DNA of 64,000 nucleotides from Thermatribacter sp048814795 (GCA_048814795.1 CP184673.1:620001-684000), one strand, 5' to 3'; numbered from the stretch's first letter, positions 25,715-34,690 are shown. Translations and numbers: made by a program. Notes: generated by a model not told the origin, from the letters alone.

Positions 25715-27253
25715 ATGAGCGAAGAATTTTTGGTGGTCAAAAATGTTAGCAAGTCCTTTGCCGGGGTGCAGGCTCTCAAGAAAGTCAATTTGACAATTGG
25801 TCGGGCAGAGATTCGCTGTCTGGTAGGAGAAAATGGTTCTGGAAAGTCAACGCTGATTAAGATTATTTCTGGGGCAGAAGCTCCCGATGAGGGAGAAATA
25901 ATTATTAACGGCAAAAAGTTTTTTAGGCTTCATCCCATTGATTCCATTCGCGAGGGTATTCAGGTTATTTATCAGGATTTCTCACTATTTCCTAACCTTA
26001 CCGCAGCCGAAAATATTGCCTTTAACTACTTACTTGAAAAAAGGCAACGCTTGGTGGACTGGAAAGAAGTATACACTGTTGCCCGAAAGGCCATGGAGAG
26101 TATCAATGTGAAAATTGACCTCAACCGCAAGGTGGAAGAGCTTTCGGTAGCGGATAAACAGCTAATCGCGATTTCGCGTGCTCTTTTGCATAATGCAAGT
26201 TTGATCATCATGGACGAACCAACTACCGCTTTGACCCGAAAGGAAGTACGTTCTTTGTTTCGAGTGATAAAGCAATTGCAGCAGGAAGGGGTTTCTATCC
26301 TGTTTGTGAGCCATAAGCTTGACGAAGTTCTGGAGATTTCGGAGAAAGTTACTATTTTGCGTAATGGACGCAATGTAGCTGATGGCGATCGCTCCAGCTT
26401 TGACCGTTCCAAATTGGTTTTTTATATGACCGGCCGCGAAATTAAAGAAAGCCGTTATCAGCATAAGCCGGACGCCGCTACCAGAGAACCTCTATTGAGG
26501 GTTGAGCACCTTGGTTGTGAGGGCAGCTTTGCCGATGTTTCCTTTGAACTTTATCCTGGAGAGATTTTAGGTATAACCGGGCTTTTGGGTTCAGGTCGTA
26601 CTGAATTAGCCATGGCCTTGTTTGGTCTTAATCCGGTTACTGAGGGCAACATTTACCTGGATGGAAAGCTGGTTCGGATTCGCAGTGTACAGGATGCTAT
26701 TCGATACGGCATAGGTTATGTTCCCGAGGATAGGCTTACTGAAGGTCTTTTTCTTCCTCAGTCCATAGGCAATAATATAGTTGTGAGCGTCATTTATCGT
26801 TTACTAAAAAGAATGGGTATTATTGACGTTGTTCAAAAGAGTAAACAGATAATGCGCTGGATAAAGGACCTCAAGATTGTAACTCCTTCCCCGGACTTGC
26901 CGGTGCAGAGTCTTTCCGGAGGCAACCAGCAGAGGGTGGTTCTGGCTAAGTGGTTGGCTACCACACCCCGGCTCTTGATATTGAATGGACCTACTGTAGG
27001 AGTGGATATTGGTTCAAAAGCTGATATCCACCAGATTATTCGCTCTCTGGCGCAGCGGGGAATGGCCGTAATTATCATTTCAGATGATATTCCAGAAGTT
27101 GTTCAAAATTGCAATCGCATTCTTTTGATGAAGAAGGGCCGAATAGTTGAAGAATTTTTAGGTGAACAGATTACCGAGGAAGAGCTAACCAGCAAGATGA
27201 TTGATGAAGATGAGTTGGAAGTGAAATCTCAAAAAGCGCCAACTTTCGTTTGA
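25715..27253 (+). CDS. CUT2 ABC importer double ATPase (RbsA/MglA-like), system D
   Basis: 512 residues with two ATPase halves. First half: Walker A GENGSGKS, signature-like LSVADKQL, Walker B LIIMDEP, H-loop VSHKLDE. Second half: GLLGSGRTE in place of Walker A, VPEDR, signature LSGGNQQR and LILNGPTVGVD, where the usual Walker B Asp and Glu are changed (family norm ...LDEPTRGID). This asymmetry is partly normal for RbsA-type proteins, but the N-G replacing D-E in the second half is worth noting. ATG 25715 is preferred over the open TTG 25676. It powers the two permeases downstream. Confidence 0.92.
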   Translation: MSEEFLVVKNVSKSFAGVQALKKVNLTIGRAEIRCLVGENGSGKSTLIKIISGAEAPDEGEIIINGKKFFRLHPIDSIREGIQVIYQDFSLFPNLTAAENIAFNYLLEKRQRLVDWKEVYTVARKAMESINVKIDLNRKVEELSVADKQLIAISRALLHNASLIIMDEPTTALTRKEVRSLFRVIKQLQQEGVSILFVSHKLDEVLEISEKVTILRNGRNVADGDRSSFDRSKLVFYMTGREIKESRYQHKPDAATREPLLRVEHLGCEGSFADVSFELYPGEILGITGLLGSGRTELAMALFGLNPVTEGNIYLDGKLVRIRSVQDAIRYGIGYVPEDRLTEGLFLPQSIGNNIVVSVIYRLLKRMGIIDVVQKSKQIMRWIKDLKIVTPSPDLPVQSLSGGNQQRVVLAKWLATTPRLLILNGPTVGVDIGSKADIHQIIRSLAQRGMAVIIISDDIPEVVQNCNRILLMKKGRIVEEFLGEQITEEELTSKMIDEDELEVKSQKAPTFV

Positions 27254-27281
27254 AATTTAAGACGAAGGGAAATGAGGGAAA

Positions 27282-28289
27282 ATGGGCAAGTTTTTTGACA
27301 AAGTCTTGAGTAAGAATGAGCTTTTTTTGGCTTTTATTATTCTGGGTTTAATTGTAATAATCGGTGCAATTAACCCTAATTTTTTTACCTTAGCTACTTT
27401 ATACGATATGTTGCGTTCCAGTGTTGTTATGGGAATATTTGGGGTTGGAGTCTTGATGGTACTGGTTTCAGGCGGTATTGACATTTCTTTTACAGCAATC
27501 GCAGCTTTTGCCATGTATGTTACTACTCGTTACCTCAAGGGTATTGGTTTCGAAGGATCCATTCTGCCTGCTTTCATCATTTCTGGCGGCTTGGGTGTTC
27601 TGCTCGGCTTCATAAACGCTGTGCTTATTTCTTCTTTCAGGTTGCCTACGCTTATTGTAACCTTGGGAACAGCTAACATGTTCCGTGGTTTTCTCCTGGC
27701 TTTTATAGGGACCAAAATTATCAGTGTTCTTCCTCCAGGTATGGTTCGTTTTTCACGAATGGAACTTTTTCCTGTTAAAACTATGATTGGAGGAACCAAC
27801 GGTCTTTCGGTATCGGTGTTTGTTCTGGCACTGGTTGTTCCGTTAACCTGGTTTATTCTCAATTACACTATGTTAGGTAGAGGTATTTATGCCCTCGGGG
27901 GAGACCGGGTAGCAGCTGAACGTGCTGGACTGAATATTACTTTTATACAGTTTTTTGTTTATTGTTACGTGGGTTTTCTGGCAGGTGTGGCTGGCATAGT
28001 TCATGCTTCGTTAATTCGCACTGCCAGTCCCTTTGACCTGGTAGGTACGGAACTTTCCGTTATCGCGGCAGTGGTTCTGGGAGGTGCTCGCATAACGGGG
28101 GGTCACGGAACGATTTTAGGATCCATCCTGGGTGTTTTTCTGGTGGTTATAATGAACAATAGCCTTATCATGATGGGCATTCCCTCTTACTGGCAAACTG
28201 CAGTTGTTGGCATCATCATCATACTTGGTACTGGCCTTACCGCTTTGCGGAGTAGGCGAACACGTCAGGCCAGTCTGCTTGATACTTGA
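27282..28289 (+). CDS. CUT2 ABC permease (RbsC-like), first subunit of system D
   Basis: 335-residue membrane protein with about eight to ten segments. Family motifs are present: VLVSGGIDISF near residue 65, LPTLIVTLGTANMFRG, ALGGDRVAAERAGLN and AAVVLGGARITGGHGT. It starts at ATG 27282. It is followed by a second RbsC-type gene, giving a heterodimeric channel as in AI-2 and rhamnose importers (LsrC/LsrD, RhaP/RhaQ). Confidence 0.92.
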   Translation: MGKFFDKVLSKNELFLAFIILGLIVIIGAINPNFFTLATLYDMLRSSVVMGIFGVGVLMVLVSGGIDISFTAIAAFAMYVTTRYLKGIGFEGSILPAFIISGGLGVLLGFINAVLISSFRLPTLIVTLGTANMFRGFLLAFIGTKIISVLPPGMVRFSRMELFPVKTMIGGTNGLSVSVFVLALVVPLTWFILNYTMLGRGIYALGGDRVAAERAGLNITFIQFFVYCYVGFLAGVAGIVHASLIRTASPFDLVGTELSVIAAVVLGGARITGGHGTILGSILGVFLVVIMNNSLIMMGIPSYWQTAVVGIIIILGTGLTALRSRRTRQASLLDT

Positions 28290-28315
28290 AAAAGATGGTA
28301 AGGAGAAGATCAGTC

Positions 28316-29428
28316 ATGAAAAGCATTTCAGCTGATAACCGACGAAAGCCGTCAAGGTTGGGGAAAATGGATTCTGGTGAGTTCTCGGTGGGAGCGCTAA
28401 AAGTAGACAGTAATATTTTACGCTTGCTGTTTATAGCAGTGGCCATCTTTCTGGTCATGGGTCTTTTGCGTCCTCATACCTTTTTGACTCTGCGTAATTT
28501 CCGCTCCATGTCTTATCAGTTTCCGGAGCTTGGAGTTTTGTCGGTCGCCATGATGTTAACCATGCTTACTGGAGGAATAGATCTTTCTGTAGTGGGTACC
28601 GCTAATCTGGCGGGCATTCTGGCTGCCAAGTTGATGACTACTGCTCTGCCTCCGGAAGCAGGAGGAGACCAGATTGCTTTGGTGATGCTGGGAGCAATCC
28701 TTATCGCGCTTGGCACGGGCATTTTATGTGGTATCTTCAACGGTTTTTTAGTGGCCAAGGTAGGTATTCCTCCTATTCTGGCTACTCTGGGAACCATGCA
28801 GCTTTACACGGGTATCGCTATGGTAATTACCAAAGGTTACGCTGTGTTAGGTTATCCAGAGCAATTTCTGTTTATTGGTAATGGTGTGATAGGAATATTT
28901 CCTGTGCCGTTGATTCTGTTTGCTGCTGTAGCTGTAATTTTTGCAGTAGTGTTGAATAAAATGGCTTTTGGTTTCCAGGTTTTTATGCTGGGCACCAATG
29001 CTACTGCTGCTCGTTTTTCTGGGATTAACAATACTTTGGTGCTTTTGAAAACTTATTTGATATCTGGTTTTCTGGCTGGATTAGCAGGTATCATAGTTAT
29101 AGCCCGTACCAATTCTGCTAAAGCTGATTACGGGACTTCCTATGTTTTGCAGGCCGTTCTGGTATCAATTTTGGGTGGAGTGAATCCCAGTGGAGGCTTT
29201 GGAACAGTTTCTGGGTTGATTCTGGCCATTCTTTCCCTGCAGTTTCTTTCCAGTGGTTTTAACATGCTTCGCTTTAGCAATTTCTTTAAGGAATTCACCT
29301 GGGGTTTTGTGTTGATTCTGGTGATGGTAATCAATTATCTCAGCGCCACTTATCAGAATCGGCGGCGTTTGGCTAAGCAAAAAAGAGTTATGAGTGAAGC
29401 GAATAGTCTGACTGAAGAGAGCGATTGA
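28316..29428 (+). CDS. CUT2 ABC permease (RbsC-like), second subunit of system D
   Basis: About 370 residues with the RbsC motifs MLTGGIDLSVVGTANL, IPPILATLGTMQLYTG, MLGTNATAARFSGIN and SILGGVNPSGGFGT. The N-terminus carries an unusually long, basic, hydrophilic stretch (about 35 residues) before the first membrane segment. ATG 28316 follows AAGGAG at 28300; TTG 28286 and ATG 28295 are also in frame and overlap the previous stop. It pairs with the preceding permease. Confidence 0.9.
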   Translation: MKSISADNRRKPSRLGKMDSGEFSVGALKVDSNILRLLFIAVAIFLVMGLLRPHTFLTLRNFRSMSYQFPELGVLSVAMMLTMLTGGIDLSVVGTANLAGILAAKLMTTALPPEAGGDQIALVMLGAILIALGTGILCGIFNGFLVAKVGIPPILATLGTMQLYTGIAMVITKGYAVLGYPEQFLFIGNGVIGIFPVPLILFAAVAVIFAVVLNKMAFGFQVFMLGTNATAARFSGINNTLVLLKTYLISGFLAGLAGIIVIARTNSAKADYGTSYVLQAVLVSILGGVNPSGGFGTVSGLILAILSLQFLSSGFNMLRFSNFFKEFTWGFVLILVMVINYLSATYQNRRRLAKQKRVMSEANSLTEESD

Positions 29429-29619
29429 GTTTTCTTTAAAAAGCCTTACCCTGTTTTTCGGGTGAAAAAATCTTCAGGTGCAGTCTCTGGTTTTGTTGCT
29501 ACTTGGAGGGGATGTTTGCTCTTTCCATCTTTCAGAAGCTGGGTTGATGATACTCGCACTTAACGTTTAGTCTCGATATTGCTGGTTTATTCCTTGATTC
29601 TACCCTTGATTATAAATCG

Positions 29620-29649
29620 TTGACACCTCTTAAAAGGTTGTGCTATATT
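29620..29649 (+). promoter_or_regulatory. Promoter of the dehydrogenase-kinase-araD operon
   Basis: TTGACA (29620-29625), 18-base spacer, TATATT (29644-29649). The 190 bases before it, after the system D stop, hold no gene I can support. Confidence 0.75.
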
Positions 29650-29682
29650 CACAAATGTGAATTTTCTTATTGACATTTGTAA
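29648..29682 (+). promoter_or_regulatory. Two operator-like palindromes 22 bp apart
   Basis: TTCACA-AA-TGTGAA at 29648-29661 overlaps the -10, and TGACA-TT-TGTAA lies at 29671-29682. The centres are 22 bp apart, two helical turns. Both resemble TTACA-TT-TGTAA at 16699, suggesting a shared repressor of the isomerase/system C unit and this operon. Confidence 0.55.
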
Positions 29683-29709
29683 CATCTATTGGAAGAGGAG
29701 GAACTGATT

Positions 29710-30729
29710 TTGTTAGCGCTGGTTCAGGAAAACGAAAGCAAGGAGAGTCTTCATCTTACTGAAGTGGAAGAACCTCATTGTGGTCCTCGAGAAGTTAAAA
29801 TCAAGGTCAAGGCGGCAGGGATTTGTGGGACAGATGTTTATGGAATCGCTTCTTTGCGTCCTCCGGTGATACTGGGACATGAGTTTTCTGGCGAGATCGT
29901 TGAGGTTGGTAACCAGGTTAGCGGTTTTAAAGTTGGAGAAAGAGTAAGTTCGGAAACCACTGTGGTGCGCTGCGAGAAGTGCCCTTATTGCCGTGAGGGC
30001 TTGTATAATCTTTGTGTGGATAGAAAGGGCATTGGATCAGGAGTGAATGGAGCTTTTGCAGAATATATTGTAGTGCCTGAATTCACTCTGCATCGTTTGC
30101 CGGAGCATCTTTCTTTTGAAGAAGGTGCTCTTCTTGAGCCTTTAGCCTGTGCGGTACGTGGAGTTATGGAGCAAGCCACCTTGGAGGGTGGAGAAAAAGT
30201 GCTGGTTTTTGGTCCTGGTCCTCTGGGTATCCTGGTTAGCTGGGTAGCCAGTTTGTCTGGTGCCCAGGTGTTTCTGGTGGGAAAGGCTCAGGATGAAGAA
30301 CGTTTTGCAATTGCTTTAAAACAGAATATTGCGGGGGTTGTCAATGTCGACGAAGTGGATTTATGTCAATTTGTCAGAAAGCAAGTTGATACCTATGGTG
30401 TAGATGTGGTTTTTGAATGTTCTGGTTCGGTCCAGGCTGTTTATGGGGGGTTGGAAGTTCTCAAAAAGCGTGGTAAATTAGTACAAATGGGTATACTACA
30501 TCGGAAAGTGGAATTGGATTTCGATACCTATTTTTTCTCACGCGAGCTGGTGATTACTGGTTCAAGAACTCAGACCTCTTCAAGCTGGAGGAAAGCTATA
30601 GATCTATTGCACAAGCATTCTTTGCCTTTAAGAGAACTAATTACCCATGAATTGCCTCTTAATCGCTGGATGGAAGGTTTTGAACTGGTGCGCCGCAAGG
30701 AAGCATTGAAAGTGATTTTAAAACCTTAG
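29710..30729 (+). CDS. Zinc-dependent medium-chain polyol dehydrogenase
   Basis: 339 residues. Catalytic-zinc region AAGICGTDVYG and GHEFSG, structural zinc cysteines CEKCPYCREGLYNLC, Rossmann segment FGPGPLGILV. The upstream frame (TTG 29689) would translate the ribosome site itself as a run of Glu, so TTG 29710, eight bases after GAGGAGG, is preferred. It is first in an operon with a cupin, a second dehydrogenase, an FGGY kinase and AraD; it likely oxidises a polyol at a secondary hydroxyl. The substrate (for instance a pentitol) is inferred from AraD. Confidence 0.87.
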   Translation: MLALVQENESKESLHLTEVEEPHCGPREVKIKVKAAGICGTDVYGIASLRPPVILGHEFSGEIVEVGNQVSGFKVGERVSSETTVVRCEKCPYCREGLYNLCVDRKGIGSGVNGAFAEYIVVPEFTLHRLPEHLSFEEGALLEPLACAVRGVMEQATLEGGEKVLVFGPGPLGILVSWVASLSGAQVFLVGKAQDEERFAIALKQNIAGVVNVDEVDLCQFVRKQVDTYGVDVVFECSGSVQAVYGGLEVLKKRGKLVQMGILHRKVELDFDTYFFSRELVITGSRTQTSSSWRKAIDLLHKHSLPLRELITHELPLNRWMEGFELVRRKEALKVILKP

Positions 30730-30742
30730 AGGAGGTAAAATA

Positions 30743-31162
30743 GTGGCTGTATTACATCGTTTTCTGGGTGAAGAAAAAAGTAGCTGGTTCTGGGAAGGCG
30801 TGGAAAGAAAAGAATATCCTTCTGGAGAAGGCCCTCGGGACCCTCGAGGAGTAAGTGTTTGCTGGCTGATTGGTAGAAACGAGGAAGCTCCTTATTTCGC
30901 AGTGCGCTATTTTGAAGTCCAGCCTGGTGGACAAACTATCTTTGACCAGCATCAACACGACCACGGCGTTTTTGTGTTGCGGGGCAGGGGAAAGGTTCTG
31001 GCTGGAGAAAAGGAATACGAAGTTAGTTTTGGCGATGTTATATACATTCCCCCTCAAGAAGTGCATCAGTTGAAAAATGTGGGTGAAGATATTTTCGCTT
31101 TTTTGTGCGTGATTGCAAATAAGGACTTGTTAAAAGAAATGGGCGTGCTTTCTCAAAGATGA
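30743..31162 (+). CDS. Cupin-domain protein
   Basis: 139-residue single cupin barrel. The metal-site motif is visible as HQHDHGVFVLRGRGKV, with the second motif FGDVIYIPPQEVHQLKN. GTG 30743 follows GAGGAGG. Such small cupins in sugar operons can act as lyxose/mannose-type isomerases, mutarotases or sensors; I cannot assign one. It sits between two dehydrogenases and overlaps the second by four bases (ATGA), showing tight co-expression. Confidence 0.8.
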   Translation: MAVLHRFLGEEKSSWFWEGVERKEYPSGEGPRDPRGVSVCWLIGRNEEAPYFAVRYFEVQPGGQTIFDQHQHDHGVFVLRGRGKVLAGEKEYEVSFGDVIYIPPQEVHQLKNVGEDIFAFLCVIANKDLLKEMGVLSQR

Positions 31163-32190
31163 AAGCCTTGCGTTACTACGACCGCTATACCCTCAAGATG
31201 GAGGATTTTCCAGTACCGGAAATTGCCGAAGACGAAGTGCTGGTAGAGACCAAAGCTTGCGGTATTTGTGCAAGTGACATTTTAGACTGGTATCGTGAAC
31301 CCAAGGCACCGACTTTTCTGGGACACGAACCAGCGGGCGTCATTGTTAAAACTGGTTCTTTCGTTCAGGGTTTCAGGGTAGGAGACCGGGTCTTCGTACA
31401 TCATCATATACCCTGCTTTGTATGTCGTTACTGCCGGGCTGGGGAGTTTTCTATGTGTTCCAGTTTTCGTGAAAGCAATATATATCCGGGTGGCTTTGCG
31501 GAGTTTATCAGGGTGCCGGGTGAGAATGTAAGGAAGGGGCTTTTGTTGCTTCCGGAAAATGTTTCTTTTGTAGAGGCCACCCTGGTAGAACCTTTGGCTT
31601 GCTGCATTCAGGCTTTTCGACGTTCCTCTTTCAGGCAAGGGGATGCAGTATTGGTGGTCGGCGCAGGCTTTAATGGATTAGCCTTAACCCAGCTGGCCAG
31701 AGTCTATGGAGCAGACCTGGTTTTTGTAGTCGAACCCGATCCTTTTCGCAGAAAACTCGCTTCTTCTTTAGGAGCAGATCTGGTAGCCGATCCCTACCAT
31801 GAAGATGTGGTGGAAATTTTGAGACGTGAAAACAAGGGTCGCCTGGCTGATGTGGTTTTTATAACGCCACCTTTCCCAGAAGCTATCGAGAAAGCAGTGA
31901 ATTGGATAGATCGCGGTGGGAGGCTTCTTCTTTATGCCCCTTGCCAACCCGGTGAAAAGTTTTCTATAGAAGTAAATAGTTTTTATTTTTCCCATTTAAC
32001 AATCCGTGCCAGTTATTCTGCTTCTCCCCTGGACACCCGAGCAGCGCTTTCGCTTCTTGAGAAAGGGTTGATCAGGACAGATTTGCTGATAAGCTGCGTA
32101 TTACCCTTTTTTCAGTTTCAGGAAGCTTTTTGGAAAGTCAGAAACGATAGAGAAACTATAAAGTGTGTGCTTACCTTTGATAAAAATTAG
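31159..32190 (+). CDS. Zinc-dependent medium-chain dehydrogenase (second in the operon)
   Basis: 343 residues with catalytic-zinc KACGICASDILDW and GHEPAG, structural cysteines CFVCRYCRAGEFSMC and a Rossmann segment GAGFNGLAL followed by VEPDPFRR. It overlaps the cupin stop by ATGA. Distinct in sequence from the dehydrogenase at 29710, it may act on a different polyol or catalyse the reverse oxidation at another carbon, as in two-step polyol epimerisation. The substrate is unknown. Confidence 0.87.
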   Translation: MKALRYYDRYTLKMEDFPVPEIAEDEVLVETKACGICASDILDWYREPKAPTFLGHEPAGVIVKTGSFVQGFRVGDRVFVHHHIPCFVCRYCRAGEFSMCSSFRESNIYPGGFAEFIRVPGENVRKGLLLLPENVSFVEATLVEPLACCIQAFRRSSFRQGDAVLVVGAGFNGLALTQLARVYGADLVFVVEPDPFRRKLASSLGADLVADPYHEDVVEILRRENKGRLADVVFITPPFPEAIEKAVNWIDRGGRLLLYAPCQPGEKFSIEVNSFYFSHLTIRASYSASPLDTRAALSLLEKGLIRTDLLISCVLPFFQFQEAFWKVRNDRETIKCVLTFDKN

Positions 32191-32212
32191 TTTTTGAGGT
32201 AGGGAGAACTGA

Positions 32213-33745
32213 GTGATGAAAAAGTTACTCATGGGGGTAGATGTTGGTACCAGCGGAATTAAGGTGGTGATTTTCGATCTTGAGGGCAATGTACTTGCTT
32301 CTGCGGCAGAGGAGGTACCAATCATAAGCAGAAAACAGGATCAGGCTGAAGAAAGCATGCAGGTTATCTGGGAAAAGACTTCACAGGCTATACGCAGATG
32401 CCTTAACTCCTGTGATGAAGCTGTTGCTTCTTCTATTGCAGCGTTGGGAGTAACCGGTCAGGGCACAGGATGCTGGTTACTCGATTCTAATCTGGACCCC
32501 ATAGAAAACGCTATTGTGTGGATTGATGGAAGAACCAAACAGTTGATTGATCTCTGGAAAGAAGATGGAAGGCACATGGAAGCTTTTCGGTTGACCAGTA
32601 ACAGTATTTTTACTGGTTCGCCATTAGCTATACTGGCCTGGTTAAAGGAGAATCAACCGGAGCTTTTTAGAAAGGCACGCCATTTTGTTTTTGCCAAGGA
32701 CTGGGTAAAGTTCAAATTGACGGGGAAGATTGTCACCGACTTATCCGACCTTTTTATGTTACCTTATCCTGTTGATGGTGATGTAAGGCAGGTTTTAGAA
32801 CTATTCGACCTCCCTGAGGTAGAAAAATTGCTACCTCCTTTTAGAGACCCCTGCTATGTGGTTGGGGAAGTTACTCCTCAGGCTGCTCAGGCTACGGGCC
32901 TTCCGGTAGGAATTCCTGTGGCAAACGGGGTTGTGGATGTGGTTGCTTGTGCTGTTGCCCTGGGGATACTGGAAGCGGGGCAGGCTTACTCTATTTTGGG
33001 CACAACCTGTTTCAACGCTTTTTTAACTGATTGTGTGGATGCCCTGTTTAAGCCTGAGGGGGTGGGGATTACAGTTGCTTATCCGCTGCCAGGTCTTTTT
33101 CTCCGTTCTATGGCTACCATGTCGGGTACGCTCAGTCTGGACTGGTTTTTGAATAATTTTTTCTCTCACCTGCGCGAAAAATTCTCTGACAAACAAGCTT
33201 TCTTTGCTCATTTAGAACAGGAGATGCAAAAGGTGCCTCCAGGAGCCGGCGGCATCATCTTTCTTCCCTACATCAGTCCGGGAGGGGAGAGAGCGCCTTT
33301 CATCAATCCCCACGCCCGGGGAGTTTTCTTTGGGCTGAGTTTACCCCATGATGAATTTTATGTTCTGCGGTCCGTTTATGAAGGTGTGGCTTTTTCGATT
33401 CTGGATTGTTTTCAGGCCCTGGACACCGAGCTTGGGGAGATACGTTTGTCGGGAGGAGGTGTAAAGAGTTCTTTCTGGTGCCAGATTATTTCCGATGTTC
33501 TGGGTGTCAAGGTAGTAGTTCCCAGAGCTCCTGAGCTGGGTGCGCTGGGTATTTCCATGATTGCAGGGGTGAGTGTTGGGGTATACAAGGACCTGCGGGA
33601 TGCTTTTGAAAAAGTGTTCAGGGTTAACAAGGAGTTTTATCCTCGTTCTGAATATCATCGGCTTTATAGAGAAAAGTACAACGTTTACAGAACCTTGAGA
33701 GAAAAGTTAGTTGATGTCTGGCGGGTGAACGACCTGATTTCTTAG
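32213..33745 (+). CDS. FGGY-family carbohydrate kinase
   Basis: 510-residue ASKHA kinase. N-terminal GVDVGTSGIKVVIFD, GVTGQGTGCWLLD, WIDGRT, the ATP-site GTTC and the FGGY signature region FLPYISPGGERAPFINPHARG, then SGGGVKSSFWCQ. A GTG at 32213 and ATG 32216 are adjacent after AGGGAG. The GQGTG in place of the xylulokinase GQMHG sets it apart from the kinase at 5034. With AraD directly downstream, L-ribulose or L-xylulose is the likely substrate. Confidence 0.87.
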   Translation: MMKKLLMGVDVGTSGIKVVIFDLEGNVLASAAEEVPIISRKQDQAEESMQVIWEKTSQAIRRCLNSCDEAVASSIAALGVTGQGTGCWLLDSNLDPIENAIVWIDGRTKQLIDLWKEDGRHMEAFRLTSNSIFTGSPLAILAWLKENQPELFRKARHFVFAKDWVKFKLTGKIVTDLSDLFMLPYPVDGDVRQVLELFDLPEVEKLLPPFRDPCYVVGEVTPQAAQATGLPVGIPVANGVVDVVACAVALGILEAGQAYSILGTTCFNAFLTDCVDALFKPEGVGITVAYPLPGLFLRSMATMSGTLSLDWFLNNFFSHLREKFSDKQAFFAHLEQEMQKVPPGAGGIIFLPYISPGGERAPFINPHARGVFFGLSLPHDEFYVLRSVYEGVAFSILDCFQALDTELGEIRLSGGGVKSSFWCQIISDVLGVKVVVPRAPELGALGISMIAGVSVGVYKDLRDAFEKVFRVNKEFYPRSEYHRLYREKYNVYRTLREKLVDVWRVNDLIS

Positions 33746-33762
33746 GGAAAGGAAGGATGGAC

Positions 33763-34458
33763 ATGCTCGAGGAATTGCGTAGAAGAGTTTTTGAAGCCAA
33801 CTGCGAATTGCAGCGGAAAGGTCTTGTCGTTTACACCTGGGGAAATGCAAGTGCTATTGACAGGGAAAAGGGTCTGATAGTGATTAAGCCCAGTGGAGTT
33901 CCTTATGAGGAACTTTCTCCTGAAAAAATGGTGATCGTGGACCTCGAAGGAAAACTGGTGGAGGGGAGTTTGCGTCCTTCGGTGGACACCATGATTCACG
34001 TTTATCTCTACCGTCATTTTGAGAAAATAGGTGGAGTGGTACACACCCATTCTCTCTGGGCTTGTGCCTGGGCACAGGCGATGAAGTCAATTCCCTGCCT
34101 GGGTGGAACTCACGCTGATTATTTCTATGGAGAAATTCCCTGTACTCGGCCATTACGTCCTGAAGAAGTGACGGAGCTCGAGAAGAATACAGGTCGGGTC
34201 ATAGTTGAGGCCTTTGGGGATAGGGATTACCTGGCTACTCCAGGAGTTATAGTTGCCTTTCATGGTCCTTTTACCTGGGGAGATACCGTGGAAAAAGCGG
34301 TTTTCAACAGTGTGGTGCTCGAAGAAGTTGCTAAAATGGCGGCGGCTACTCTGAATATTAATCCCAATGCCCCTGGTCTTCCTGCACACCTTCTTGAGAA
34401 GCGCTATCAGAGGAAGCACGGGAAAAACGCCTACTATGGACAGCCAAAGGATATGTAA
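33763..34458 (+). CDS. araD: L-ribulose-5-phosphate 4-epimerase (class II aldolase family)
   Basis: 231 residues, closely following the AraD pattern: MLEELRRRVFEAN start, TWGNASAIDREKGLIVIKPSGV, the zinc-site HTHSLWACAWAQ, THADYFYGEIPCTR and the C-terminal KHGKNAYYGQ. It converts L-ribulose 5-phosphate to D-xylulose 5-phosphate, delivering the operon's product to the pentose-phosphate pathway. ATG 33757 abuts the ribosome site AGGAAGG; ATG 33763 has better spacing and gives the family N-terminus. No araA or araB is present, so the L-ribulose probably comes from a polyol through the dehydrogenases. Confidence 0.93.
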   Translation: MLEELRRRVFEANCELQRKGLVVYTWGNASAIDREKGLIVIKPSGVPYEELSPEKMVIVDLEGKLVEGSLRPSVDTMIHVYLYRHFEKIGGVVHTHSLWACAWAQAMKSIPCLGGTHADYFYGEIPCTRPLRPEEVTELEKNTGRVIVEAFGDRDYLATPGVIVAFHGPFTWGDTVEKAVFNSVVLEEVAKMAAATLNINPNAPGLPAHLLEKRYQRKHGKNAYYGQPKDM

Positions 34459-34524
34459 GCATAAGCAATAACGCTTTTGGACCCTTAAAAGCTTTTGAGT
34501 GGTATCTTTGGGGAGGAGCACTTC

Positions 34525-34566
34525 TTTTCTGGAGTAGCATTTTTCTTTTCCAGAAATGTTTTGTTT
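34525..34566 (+). terminator. Possible terminator after araD
   Basis: TTTCTGGA (34526-34533) pairs with TCCAGAAA (34549-34556) across a 15-base loop, followed by TGTTTTGTTT. It lies in the 232-base gap before the RACo-like gene. That gap also has TTGCTTGACG at 34613, like the -35 regions at 7591 and 16644, but no convincing -10. Confidence 0.4.
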
Positions 34567-34690
34567 CTCATCAAGATTTTAAGGAGTTTTTCGTTTGTTT
34601 AAGTTCTGCTTTTGCTTGACGAGTGTGATAAACTTTCACTGAAGTTTAACTTTTAATACCACCTGAACCAATGTTTGAGGTAGGGAAGAA

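Noticed and set aside
29429..29619. Possible gene or terminator in the gap after system D
   Set aside because: Only an 11-codon frame after GGAGGGG and a four-pair hairpin (ACCC/GGGT) were found; neither is convincing.
29689..29709. TTG 29689 as start of the zinc dehydrogenase
   Set aside because: It would translate the ribosome site into a run of Glu; TTG 29710 has correct spacing.
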